Part shown: positions 1 to 7,635 of the stretch, piece after piece
How the letters are laid out: the number at the start of each line of letters is the position of its first letter
Numbering within the stretch: the stretch's first letter is position 1
Source of the DNA: Snuella sedimenti
Lineage (GTDB): Bacteria; Bacteroidota; Bacteroidia; Flavobacteriales; Flavobacteriaceae
DNA: 64,000 nucleotides
Reading direction: 5' to 3'
NCBI RefSeq assembly: GCF_016428595.1
Contig: NZ_JAELVQ010000019.1
Coordinates: forward strand, 1-64,000
Notes under the pieces: generated by a model
What the model saw: only the letters and a program-made list of their open reading frames with translations
The model's database searches: none
Told to the model about the DNA's origin: nothing
Made by a program: the position numbers and the translations under genes

Positions 1-120
1 ACTCAAATAGAAACGATTTTTAGTGGCTCACTTTCGTCCGGCAAGCTATGCTCAATTTAGACCGGCAAGGGTGGCTCACTTTGCTCCGAAGTTAGTGGTA
101 TACTTTGTCCGAATTTTGCA
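1..120. mobile_element. Terminal repeats of an IS21-like insertion sequence (partial)
   Basis: Four degenerate copies of a 24-bp unit lie head to tail, starting at 22, 46, 70 and 94. Their shared core is GTGGCTCACTTTnnTCCG. Spaced multiple copies of such a motif at the element end are typical of IS21-family elements, where they serve as transposase binding sites. The last copy runs into TTTTGCA at 114-120, and a CA end fits the family's TG...CA termini. The istA/istB genes would lie left of the window. Assignment to IS21 is inferred from the repeat pattern only. Confidence 0.55.
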
Positions 121-128
121 ATTAAATA

Positions 129-1541
129 ATGACAATTGACATTATTGATCATTTTTTTTCTTCATTAGAAGGGGTTCGTGTTAAAGATACTTTTGATTTA
201 TTTAGGATTGATTATAAAACTAATGACTTAAAATTATTAAAGGAAATATTTACAAAAGAAAACTACACAACTATAAATGAAGAATTAAAAAAACACGAAT
301 ATAGTTGGGATGTTTCTATTGATGAATTAGATTATTCAATTAGTCAAAATAGCTTTTCAACACCTAATATAGATGATGAATCATTTGATGTTGTTGTCGA
401 ATTTAATATTTATAAAACTAGCAATCGAGTTGTTATTTTTGATGAGTCGTTATTTAATGATTTTATCAATAAAATAGATTATGAAAATTTATTATTGGCT
501 ATTAAAAGAAAACCTGCTCCAATAGAGTTTATTAACGATTCGAGCGTGTTTTATGGAGATAGTAACATAATTATTCTTGGAAATACTAAGGATTCTGTTG
601 AAAAGGCTAATCTTAGTTATCAATGTAATTTCAGAAATTATAATCAAATTAATTTTTCTCCCAATTATTTTCATTTGCCAAATGTAAATGATCAACTTTC
701 AGTATTGGAGACAAAACTTAAGAAGTTAAATTTTGTGTATTGCTTAGTTTACATATGTAATTCTTCAGAAATACATGAAAATAATCTTGATGTTACTATA
801 TCGGGAAACAAAACGTTGAAATATAGTTTAAATATTAATGAAGATTTAGATTTAGAAGCAGCAAACCATTACTATAATATATATAAATGGATATATAGTG
901 AATCAACAAAGATTGAAGATAAACTTGGTTTGTCAAGGAATATTATAACTTCATATTTGAAAGAAGATTCTATAAGCATAGACGGTTCTGTTTTTAACTC
1001 TATTTTGTCTTCAAACCAAATTTATGTCAAAGGAAATATTAATAAATATTTCGAAGTTAGAAATAAAATTATAGAACAAATTGAGCAAACGATTAGTAAA
1101 GTAAATCAATCACTAGATACTTTTTTTAATAATTTTCAAAAAAACATATTGATATTTCTTTCATTTTTCCTTAGTATATTCATTTATAAAATCTCTAGAA
1201 ATGGGGATGTTGAGAAAATATTTAATGAAGATACATCAATGATTGGGCTTTATTTTGTAGCAATATCTGCTTGTTTTTTATTAGTTTCCTATATTATATA
1301 TAGAATGGATAAAAAAAGGGTTGGAGAGCGATATGAAAATGTAAAAAAAAGATATCAAGATGTTTTAATTCAGGACGACATTGATAAAATTATTAACAAT
1401 GACGCTGAATATAAAGATGAGATTAAATTTCTTGAAAAAAGAATAGGGTGGTATGTTTCATTGTGGATTATATCAATCATACTATTTGTTGTGATATTAT
1501 TCCTGACTTCAAGTTATTTAAACCTAACAAGTTTAACTTAA
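129..1541 (+). CDS. Hypothetical AT-rich protein with three C-terminal membrane helices
   Basis: This is a 470-residue protein that I do not recognise. The first ~335 residues are soluble-looking and rich in Asn, Ile, Lys, Asp and Glu. Hydrophobic segments follow at about 339-354, 371-391 and 441-462, with a charged, probably coiled stretch (about 395-440) between the second and third. There is no signal peptide. The start lies only 9 bp beyond the inferred end of the IS21-like element, so the native promoter may have been lost or replaced. Base composition is visibly poorer in G+C than the housekeeping genes, as expected for accessory DNA. The membrane-anchored layout with a large cytosolic part could suit a defence effector or sensor, but nothing in the sequence proves that. 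Confidence 0.75.
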   Translation: MTIDIIDHFFSSLEGVRVKDTFDLFRIDYKTNDLKLLKEIFTKENYTTINEELKKHEYSWDVSIDELDYSISQNSFSTPNIDDESFDVVVEFNIYKTSNRVVIFDESLFNDFINKIDYENLLLAIKRKPAPIEFINDSSVFYGDSNIIILGNTKDSVEKANLSYQCNFRNYNQINFSPNYFHLPNVNDQLSVLETKLKKLNFVYCLVYICNSSEIHENNLDVTISGNKTLKYSLNINEDLDLEAANHYYNIYKWIYSESTKIEDKLGLSRNIITSYLKEDSISIDGSVFNSILSSNQIYVKGNINKYFEVRNKIIEQIEQTISKVNQSLDTFFNNFQKNILIFLSFFLSIFIYKISRNGDVEKIFNEDTSMIGLYFVAISACFLLVSYIIYRMDKKRVGERYENVKKRYQDVLIQDDIDKIINNDAEYKDEIKFLEKRIGWYVSLWIISIILFVVILFLTSSYLNLTSLT

Positions 1542-1678
1542 TTGTCCCCTTATTCGTCCCCTATATGTTTGCTTGTTTTGTAAAATTTTGAAAATGAAAT
1601 GTTTAATGTGTATTTGGTGAATTCAGTATGACCCACAAATATTTTTAAGATTTATTTTTCCTATTTGGATAAAAAAAT

Positions 1679-1708
1679 TTTGCTAATTAAAAAACTGATT
1701 TATCTTTG
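1679..1708 (+). promoter_or_regulatory. Bacteroidota-type promoter for tRNA-Val
   Basis: TTTG at 1679-1682 is followed after 18 bp by TATCTTTG at 1701-1708. This matches the Bacteroidota housekeeping pattern TTTG-N~19-TAnnTTTG. The tRNA begins 15 bp after the -7 box, which fits a short transcribed leader. Confidence 0.7.
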
Positions 1709-1722
1709 CAGTCCAAAATTCA

Positions 1723-1797
1723 GGGCGCGTAGCTCAGTTGGTTCAGAGCACTTGGTTTACACCCAAGGGGTCAGGGGTTCGAATCCCTTCGCGCCCA
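1723..1797 (+). tRNA. tRNA-Val (anticodon TAC)
   Basis: The cloverleaf is complete. Acceptor GGGCGCG pairs with CGCGCCC, the anticodon stem CTTGG/CCAAG encloses loop TTTACAC (anticodon TAC, reading GUA), and the T-arm carries GTTCGAATC. The discriminator base is A and CCA is not encoded. The 3' half is duplicated downstream at 2045-2077 and, degenerately, at 3305-3320. The gene therefore appears to have served as an insertion site that was rebuilt each time. Confidence 0.96.
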
Positions 1798-1843
1798 CAA
1801 AATCTAAGGTTATCCATGAAGATGGGTAGCCTTTTTTGTTTTA
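1781..1843 (+). repeat. Direct repeat copy 1: tRNA-Val 3' end plus terminator
   Basis: These 63 bp match 3305-3367 at 60 positions, with differences at 1785, 1792 and 1828. The repeat spans the tRNA T-arm and acceptor 3' strand and the following terminator. It brackets the GIY-YIG remnant and the Fic gene, like an att-type core at a tRNA-targeted insertion. Confidence 0.85.
1808..1837 (+). terminator. Rho-independent terminator of tRNA-Val
   Basis: The arm at 1808-1817 (GGTTATCCAT) pairs through two G-U pairs with ATGGGTAGCC at 1822-1831, followed by six T. It lies inside the 63-bp repeat that recurs at 3305-3367, so the terminator was copied with the tRNA end. Confidence 0.75.
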
Positions 1844-2022
1844 TGGTGTATTACGTTTATATATTGTATTCAGAGATACTGGATATGTAGGACTGGCGTT
1901 TGGTTTATAAAGAAGCATATGTTACCAAACCGGATGCTCTGTTGCGGGAGCGTCAGAAAAAGAAATGGAAAAGCAGAAGGAAGATTAAGGATTTAATAGA
2001 ACAGGGCAGAACTAAGGTTTAG
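1843..2022 (+). pseudogene. GIY-YIG nuclease remnant (internal deletion and stop)
   Basis: ATG at 1843 opens a frame reading MVYYVYILYSEILDM, the usual first strand of small GIY-YIG nucleases (the VYILYS motif). A TAG at 1888-1890 follows, and the same frame resumes with DWRLVYKEAY, then LLRERQKKKWKSRRKI, the typical C-terminal helix of the family, ending at TAG 2020-2022. The middle of the domain, with the catalytic Arg and second Tyr, is missing. Intact relatives are roughly 80-100 residues, so about 40 codons were deleted. The reading frame overlaps the copied tRNA fragment by six bases, and intact family members are often found beside tRNA ends (recollection). The gene is dead as it stands. 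Confidence 0.75.
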
Positions 2023-2077
2023 GGCATCCCGATTTACATCGGGAGGGTCAGGGGTTCGAATCCCTTCGCGCCCACAA
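2017..2077 (+). pseudogene. tRNA-Val 3' fragment (copy 2)
   Basis: An exact 33-bp copy of the tRNA-Val 3' part lies at 2045-2077. Upstream of it, GTTTAGGGCA and a TCCCGA-TTTACA-TCGGGA arm align with the D-loop and anticodon arm of the real tRNA. The anticodon loop is one base short and the 5' acceptor strand is missing, so it cannot make a tRNA. The different anticodon stem suggests that it came from a related tRNA-Val rather than by simple local duplication. Confidence 0.8.
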
Positions 2078-2085
2078 CAATATAA

Positions 2086-2116
2086 GGTTGCCCGTCGTTT
2101 ATGGGCAACCTTTTTT
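2086..2116 (+). terminator. Hairpin terminator after the tRNA fragment
   Basis: GGTTGCCC at 2086-2093 pairs with GGGCAACC at 2103-2110, followed by six T. The position relative to the tRNA fragment mirrors the terminator at 1808-1837, but the arms differ. The unit was therefore imported with its own terminator. Confidence 0.75.
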
Positions 2117-2170
2117 ATTTCGTGGTATATTATACTGTTACTAAATATAGTATATTTGTGATACTATCAT

Positions 2171-3145
2171 ATGATACTATTAAAAATGGAATCACCTTAT
2201 CAGATTACCGATAACATTTTAAGATTAGTCGTTGAGGTTTCTGAACGTTTGGGTGAAATAAACGCTACCCATTTATACAAACCCCCTACTGAGTTACGCA
2301 AAAAGAATCGCATTAAAACTATACAATCCTCTTTACAAATAGAAGGTAATACACTTACGGAGGTACAGATAACAGCACTTTTAAACCATAAGCGAGTAAT
2401 TGCTCCACAAAAGGATATATTGGAGGTACAGAACGCTGTAAAAGCATATGATCAATTACGACAGCTCAATCCTTATAAATTAGACGATTTAGAAAAGGTG
2501 CACGCAATTCTTATGAAAGGATTAATTGAATACCCAGGGAAATTACGTACTAGGAATGTCGGTATAGTTAAAGGCTCGAAAGTTGAACACGTTGCGCCAA
2601 GTGGAAGTATGATAAAAGGATTAATGAATGATTTGTTCGATTATTTAAAAACCGATAAAGATGTATTGCTAATAAAAAGTTGCGTATTTCATTATGAATT
2701 TGAGTTTATACATCCCTTTTTAGATGGTAATGGACGAATGGGAAGATTATGGCAGACACTAATCTTAATGCAGAAATATCCCGTTTTTGAATACCTGCCA
2801 GTTGAAAGCCTAATTAAAGAAAACCAAGAGGAGTATTATAAGGCTTTAAGCTTGTCTGATAAAAAGGCGCATTCAACACCATTTATAGAGTTTATGTTGG
2901 GTATTATTCTTCAAGCGTTAGAAGATATTTTAAAAACCCAAAATAGAACGCTTACAGGTCAAGATAGGATAGAGCTTTACAAGGATATTATAGGTAATAA
3001 AGATTTTAGCCGAAAAGATTATTTGTTAAATTACAAAGGTATTAGTCAAGCCACTGCGAGCCGAGATTTAAAAAGAGCAGTAGAACAAGGCGTTTTGGTT
3101 AAATCTGGAGATAAGCGACTAACGAAATATCAATTTTGGTATTAA
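2171..3145 (+). CDS. Fic family protein (class II, self-inhibited AMP-transferase)
   Basis: This 324-residue protein carries the full Fic motif HPFLDGNGRMGR at residues 181-192, so the catalytic His and ATP-binding residues are present. Enzymes of this type transfer AMP (or another phosphate-containing group) to hydroxyl side chains of target proteins. Residues 54-59 (SLQIEG) match the inhibitory-helix motif [S/T]xxxE[G/N]. This lies N-terminal to the Fic core, which makes it class II, where the Glu blocks ATP gamma-phosphate binding. The last ~45 residues look like a winged helix (SRKDYLLNYKGISQATASRDLKRA), so it may bind DNA and repress itself. A start at Met6 (2186) is equally plausible. 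It stands alone between two copies of a tRNA 3' end, consistent with an acquired cassette. Confidence 0.92.
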   Translation: MILLKMESPYQITDNILRLVVEVSERLGEINATHLYKPPTELRKKNRIKTIQSSLQIEGNTLTEVQITALLNHKRVIAPQKDILEVQNAVKAYDQLRQLNPYKLDDLEKVHAILMKGLIEYPGKLRTRNVGIVKGSKVEHVAPSGSMIKGLMNDLFDYLKTDKDVLLIKSCVFHYEFEFIHPFLDGNGRMGRLWQTLILMQKYPVFEYLPVESLIKENQEEYYKALSLSDKKAHSTPFIEFMLGIILQALEDILKTQNRTLTGQDRIELYKDIIGNKDFSRKDYLLNYKGISQATASRDLKRAVEQGVLVKSGDKRLTKYQFWY

Positions 3146-3304
3146 GGTGGTGTCTGTGTGTTTACATAAAAATGATATTACTAAACTATTTAAGTTTGGA
3201 GTAGGCGAAAGGCGAAACAAATCTTAATCAGTTAAAAACACTGTTAACAATTGCAAAGATTAACTCTAAAGATGCCATAAATATCCGAGACGGGAAATTA
3301 GTTA

Positions 3305-3367
3305 GAATTCCTTCGAGCCCACAAAATCTAAGGTTATCCATGAAGATGGGTCGCCTTTTTTGTTTTA
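3305..3367 (+). repeat. Direct repeat copy 3: tRNA-Val 3' end plus terminator
   Basis: This matches 1781-1843 at 60 of 63 positions. It closes the tRNA-anchored patch on the right. Sequence upstream of 3305 no longer resembles the tRNA. An open frame runs into the repeat from 3205 and reads it as VRIPSSPQN, but it has no visible start and no recognised relative. Confidence 0.85.
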
Positions 3368-3743
3368 ATAATCATGCCTAAGTCTGCTGCCTTTTGGTGA
3401 TTTTCGACAGTTTTTTATTTAAAAATAGAAGTTAAATTATTGGTAGGTAGTTGTCTATAAAGAATCTCCCAAAGTATTCATTAATTTTTTTTATCTCGAT
3501 TATCAATTAAAAAACTTGTTTCTTTCAGTGTTTTTTTTAGATTTGTGAATGTTTGCACATACAGACATTTTTTAGTTTGATTATTTACTCTCCTTGAGAA
3601 GTTAATAGGAAACCTAAAGTGTTTATTGTAAATTTATAGACTTAACTAAACTCTAAATTAAAATCTCATTTTTATACAAATTTCTGAATTTGTAGAGGTT
3701 TTTAATGTCTTTATTTTCAGTGATTTAAATAATTTTAAGTATC
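3368..3743. other. Intergenic region without recognisable genes
   Basis: This AT-rich stretch lies between the tRNA-end repeat and the leader of the DUF1553 operon. No start-to-stop frame with a convincing product, no tRNA and no clear terminator is visible. Confidence 0.6.
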
Positions 3744-3814
3744 GAACGGAGTGATTATTCACGTTCTTGATTTTATAATTAATTTATTATCAGATAATTA
3801 TCAAAATTTAAACG
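3744..3814 (+). repeat. Dispersed intergenic repeat, copy 1
   Basis: The ~71 bp directly upstream of the DUF1553 start codon resemble 20400-20471. Identical blocks include ATTTTATAATTAAT (3769-3782) and AATTATCAAAATTTA (3796-3810), with scattered differences between. The second copy has no gene immediately after it. It may be a duplicated promoter/leader or a small mobile repeat. Confidence 0.65.
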
Positions 3815-3815
3815 A

Positions 3816-6164
3816 ATGAAATTAAAAATCAGTGTTTTAGTTACTTTAATTGGGGTAATTGTTTTAATCTATGCTTTTAAAGTAGGAGTATTTCAAGGAG
3901 AGAAAGATGCTTATGTAAATCAAAAGCTGCCAGATGTGGTCGACTACAATTTTCATATAAAGCCTATTTTGTCTGATAATTGCTATACCTGTCATGGACC
4001 AGATGCCAATAAACGAAAAGCAGGTCTACGATTGGATATTGAGTCTGCAGCTTTTTTAGAGTTACCAGAAAGTCCGGGTAAATATGCCATTGTTAAGGGT
4101 AAACCAAATCAAAGTTTGTTATATAAACATGTAACGACCAATGACGTTAAGCAATTAATGCCTCCTGTAGATTCTAATTTAAAATTAACTGCTTACGAAA
4201 AACAATTGTTAAAAAAATGGATTGAACAAGGTGCTAAATTTGAGAAGCACTGGGCTTTTATAACACCAAAGAAAAATAAAGTTCCAAAAGCCGAAGGAGA
4301 AGCGTGGGTACAAAATGAAATTGATGCTTTTGTTTTAGAACAATTAGAAGCTAATAATTTAAAACCTTCAGAAAAAGCTTCAAAGGAAACTTTGATTAGA
4401 AGGGTTAGTTTAGATCTTACCGGTTTACCACCAAAACAAGAACAGTTACAAGTTTTAACTTCCAGTAGTATAGAAGAAGGCCTGAATCAAGTTATCGATA
4501 CATTTTTAGCGTCACCTGCTTATGGAGAACGCATGACACAAGTATGGTTGGATGTAGCAAGGTATGCCGACTCTCATGGTTATCAGGACGATAGTTATAG
4601 GAGTATGTGGCCCTGGCGCGATTGGGTAATTCATGCCTTCAATAATAATTTGCCGTACGATACGTTTTTGACTTGGCAATTAGCGGGCGATTTGCTACTT
4701 AACGCTAACATTGAGCAAATATTGGCAACAGGCTTTAACAGAAACCATCCCATCACACAAGAAGGGGGCGTAATACAGGAAGAATACCAATCCTATTATG
4801 TGGTTGATAGAACAAACACTTTGGGGAAAGGCGTTTTAGGGCTTACTTTGGAATGTGCTAAGTGCCACGATCATAAATACGACCCATTGTCTCAGAAAGA
4901 TTACTATGAGATGTATTCTTTTTTTAATAATGTAAAAGAAAAAGGCTTACAAATGGACGCCGTTCAGGCTGCTAACAAAAAGTTCTTTGCCGATCCTCCG
5001 TATATCACGATCTCTGATGAGGTTGTTAACGAGGAACTAAACTTTGTGAATAAGGAGGCTGGTGAGGCTGTTAAGGTAATGGTAATGAACGATTCGATGC
5101 CGCGCAAAACGCATATTTTTAATCGTGGCGAATACGATCAACTAGGGGAGGTAGTGGAGCCAAATACGCCTTCTGTTATTTTGCCGTTTTCTGATGATTT
5201 GCCCAAGAATAGATTGGGATTGGCAAAATGGGTAACCGATACAAATAACCCGTTAACAGCACGCGTATTCGTTAATCGCATTTGGGCGATGTTATTCGGA
5301 AAAGGTTTAGTGCTTACTGCAGAAGATTTTGGCGTTCAAGGAAGTTTACCAACACACCCACAATTGTTGGATTGGTTGGCCGTTGATTTTATGGAGCATG
5401 ATTGGGATATCAAGTACCTGCTAAAGAAGATTATGCTATCAGCAACCTATCAACAAAGTTCTGTTGCAACTCCAGAATTGATAGCTGCAGATCCAGAAAA
5501 CAAACTATTAGGAAGAGCTTCTAGGTTTAGAATGAGTGGAGAAATGATTAGAGACTATATTTTAGCAACCAGTGGTTTGTTAAATACTGAAATTGGCGGT
5601 TCTAGTGTTAAGCCGTATCAACCAGCAGGGCTTTGGGAAGAAACCAATGCAGGAGGTAATAGAGGCATCTTAACAAAGTATATCCCAGATACCGGAGATA
5701 AACTCTATAGACGTTCGCTGTACACGTTTTGGAAACGTACCTTGCCTCCACCCAATATGTCTGTTTTTGATGCCCCCAATAGGGATCTGTGTGAGGTAAG
5801 ACGGCAAAACACGAATACACCTTTACAAGCTTTGGCCTTACAGAATGATGTTCAAGTGTTGGAAGCCGCAAGGGTATTAGCAGAGCGCACGATCTTTGAA
5901 GAAGGCATAAAAAATGCTAAATCTATAATTAAAAAAGTGTTTAAGCGTATTTTAATTAGAGAACCAAAGGAAGAAGAGTTAACAACTTTAGAATCTTATT
6001 ATAGTGATGCTTTAAAAAGGTTTTTAGGAGAAAAAGAAAAAGCAGTACAATTAGTAGCATTGGGAGATTATGAAAGTTTGGGCACAGACCCTGTAAAAAC
6101 AGCGGCATTGATGCTAACGGCACAAGTAATTTATAATCTTGATGAAACAATAACCAAAGAATAG
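3816..6164 (+). CDS. Planctomycete-type cytochrome c DUF1549/DUF1553 protein
   Basis: This 782-residue protein begins with a membrane anchor or signal segment (about residues 5-25). A c-type heme site CYTCH follows at 56-60 within a PSCyt1-like domain. The PSCyt2/DUF1549 part contains the signatures RRVSLDLTGLPP and ARYADSHGYQDD, and a second cysteine motif lies in ECAKCHDHKYDP. The C-terminal DUF1553 part contains NRIWAMLFGKGLV and NTPLQALALQND. The family is best known from Planctomycetes and some Bacteroidota; its biochemical role is unresolved, although heme-linked oxidation in the envelope is likely. It is the first gene of a three-gene set, with 7 bp to the next gene. Confidence 0.92.
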   Translation: MKLKISVLVTLIGVIVLIYAFKVGVFQGEKDAYVNQKLPDVVDYNFHIKPILSDNCYTCHGPDANKRKAGLRLDIESAAFLELPESPGKYAIVKGKPNQSLLYKHVTTNDVKQLMPPVDSNLKLTAYEKQLLKKWIEQGAKFEKHWAFITPKKNKVPKAEGEAWVQNEIDAFVLEQLEANNLKPSEKASKETLIRRVSLDLTGLPPKQEQLQVLTSSSIEEGLNQVIDTFLASPAYGERMTQVWLDVARYADSHGYQDDSYRSMWPWRDWVIHAFNNNLPYDTFLTWQLAGDLLLNANIEQILATGFNRNHPITQEGGVIQEEYQSYYVVDRTNTLGKGVLGLTLECAKCHDHKYDPLSQKDYYEMYSFFNNVKEKGLQMDAVQAANKKFFADPPYITISDEVVNEELNFVNKEAGEAVKVMVMNDSMPRKTHIFNRGEYDQLGEVVEPNTPSVILPFSDDLPKNRLGLAKWVTDTNNPLTARVFVNRIWAMLFGKGLVLTAEDFGVQGSLPTHPQLLDWLAVDFMEHDWDIKYLLKKIMLSATYQQSSVATPELIAADPENKLLGRASRFRMSGEMIRDYILATSGLLNTEIGGSSVKPYQPAGLWEETNAGGNRGILTKYIPDTGDKLYRRSLYTFWKRTLPPPNMSVFDAPNRDLCEVRRQNTNTPLQALALQNDVQVLEAARVLAERTIFEEGIKNAKSIIKKVFKRILIREPKEEELTTLESYYSDALKRFLGEKEKAVQLVALGDYESLGTDPVKTAALMLTAQVIYNLDETITKE

Positions 6165-6171
6165 GAGAATC

Positions 6172-7632
6172 ATGGAGGAAAAAAAATCAAATTCAGAAAA
6201 CCCCCTTAAAATTAACCGTAGACACTTTTTTTCACAATTAAGTGTAGGTATTGGATCTGTTGCTCTAGGGTCGTTATTGATTCCCGACTTGTTTAAAGGA
6301 GGTCCAGAACTTGTTGGAACACCACCGCTCGGTATCCCGCATTTTGCACCAAAGGCCAAGCGGGTTATATATTTATTTCAATCTGGAGCACCATCGCAGT
6401 TGGAATCTTTCGATTATAAGCCAACACTACTAAAACGTATGGGGCAGGATTTGCCTGAGTCTGTGCGTAACGGACAGCGCTTAACCGGAATGACCGCTGG
6501 TCAGGATAAATTCCCCCTAATGCCATCGGCAGCCAAGTTTAGGCAGTACGGTAAAAGCGGTGCCTGGATTAGTGATTTTTTTCCGCATATTGCTAAGATC
6601 TCAGACGATATATGTATCATTAATAGTATGCATACAGAAGCCATTAATCACGATCCGGCTATTACATTTTTACAAACAGGAAGTCAGCAATCCGGACGTC
6701 CAAGTATGGGGTCTTGGTTGAGTTACGGTTTAGGAAGTGAAAACCAGAATTTACCATCCTTTGTAGTGTTAACCTCAAGAGGTAAAGGTAACAGTCAGGG
6801 ATTGTATTCCAAGCTGTGGTCTAGTGGTTTTTTGGATTCGAAGCACCAAGGTGTTATGTTGCGTTCTGGAAAAGATCCGGTTTTGTATTTGAATGACCCA
6901 GACGGACTTTCACGAGCCGATAAACGCCATTTATTAGATCATGTATCGTCACTTAATAAGTTACACCATGTGGAAACGGGCGATAATGAGATCGAATCGC
7001 GCATTGCCCAGTACGAGATGGCCTATAGAATGCAAATGTCCGTGCCCGATGTAATGGATATTAAAAACGAACCAGAATCCGTTATCAAATTGTACGGAGA
7101 AGATGCGAAGACTCCAGGGACCTATGCAGCAAATTGTTTGCAGGCACGTAGATTGGCAGAAAATGGTGTGCGCTTTATTCAATTGTACCATCAAGGTTGG
7201 GATCAACATGGTAATTTATTTAATGACATGGCAAGTCAGGCAAAGGATGTAGATCAAGCGTCAGCAGCTTTAATAATGGATTTAAAACAACGCGGTATGC
7301 TTGAGGATACCTTGGTAATTTGGGGCGGTGAGTTTGGTCGAACCAATTATTGTCAAGGAAAATTCGATCCTAAAAATTATGGTAGGGACCATCACCCAAG
7401 AGCCTTTAGTATCTGGATGGCCGGCGGCGGAATAAAACCAGGTATCACTTATGGTGAAACCGATGAGTTTGGGTATAATATTATTAAGAATCCTGTGCAT
7501 GTCAATGATTTTCACGCTACCATCATGCATAATTTAGGACTTAATCACGAGCAATTAACCTATAAATATCAAGGACGCCGGTTTAGACTTACCGATGTAG
7601 CTGGTAATGTTATAAATGATATTTTAACATAA
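6172..7632 (+). CDS. DUF1501 family secreted protein (Tat signal)
   Basis: This 486-residue protein has NRRHFF near residue 18, followed by a hydrophobic stretch, the shape of a twin-arginine signal. The body is DUF1501, an alkaline-phosphatase/sulfatase-like fold: FQSGAPSQLESFDYKP near the start, then NHDPAITFLQTGSQ, and WGGEFGRTNYCQG with GRDHHPRAFSIWMAGGG near the end. DUF1501 proteins are regularly encoded next to DUF1553 cytochromes, as here, which suggests that the two act together in the periplasm. The catalytic role is not established. Start ATG is at 6172, 7 bp after the previous stop. Confidence 0.92.
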   Translation: MEEKKSNSENPLKINRRHFFSQLSVGIGSVALGSLLIPDLFKGGPELVGTPPLGIPHFAPKAKRVIYLFQSGAPSQLESFDYKPTLLKRMGQDLPESVRNGQRLTGMTAGQDKFPLMPSAAKFRQYGKSGAWISDFFPHIAKISDDICIINSMHTEAINHDPAITFLQTGSQQSGRPSMGSWLSYGLGSENQNLPSFVVLTSRGKGNSQGLYSKLWSSGFLDSKHQGVMLRSGKDPVLYLNDPDGLSRADKRHLLDHVSSLNKLHHVETGDNEIESRIAQYEMAYRMQMSVPDVMDIKNEPESVIKLYGEDAKTPGTYAANCLQARRLAENGVRFIQLYHQGWDQHGNLFNDMASQAKDVDQASAALIMDLKQRGMLEDTLVIWGGEFGRTNYCQGKFDPKNYGRDHHPRAFSIWMAGGGIKPGITYGETDEFGYNIIKNPVHVNDFHATIMHNLGLNHEQLTYKYQGRRFRLTDVAGNVINDILT

Positions 7633-7635
7633 ATT

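Noticed and set aside
1781-3367. Complete integrative element with integrase
   Set aside because: The repeats fit att-like cores, but no integrase, excisionase or mobilisation gene lies between them.
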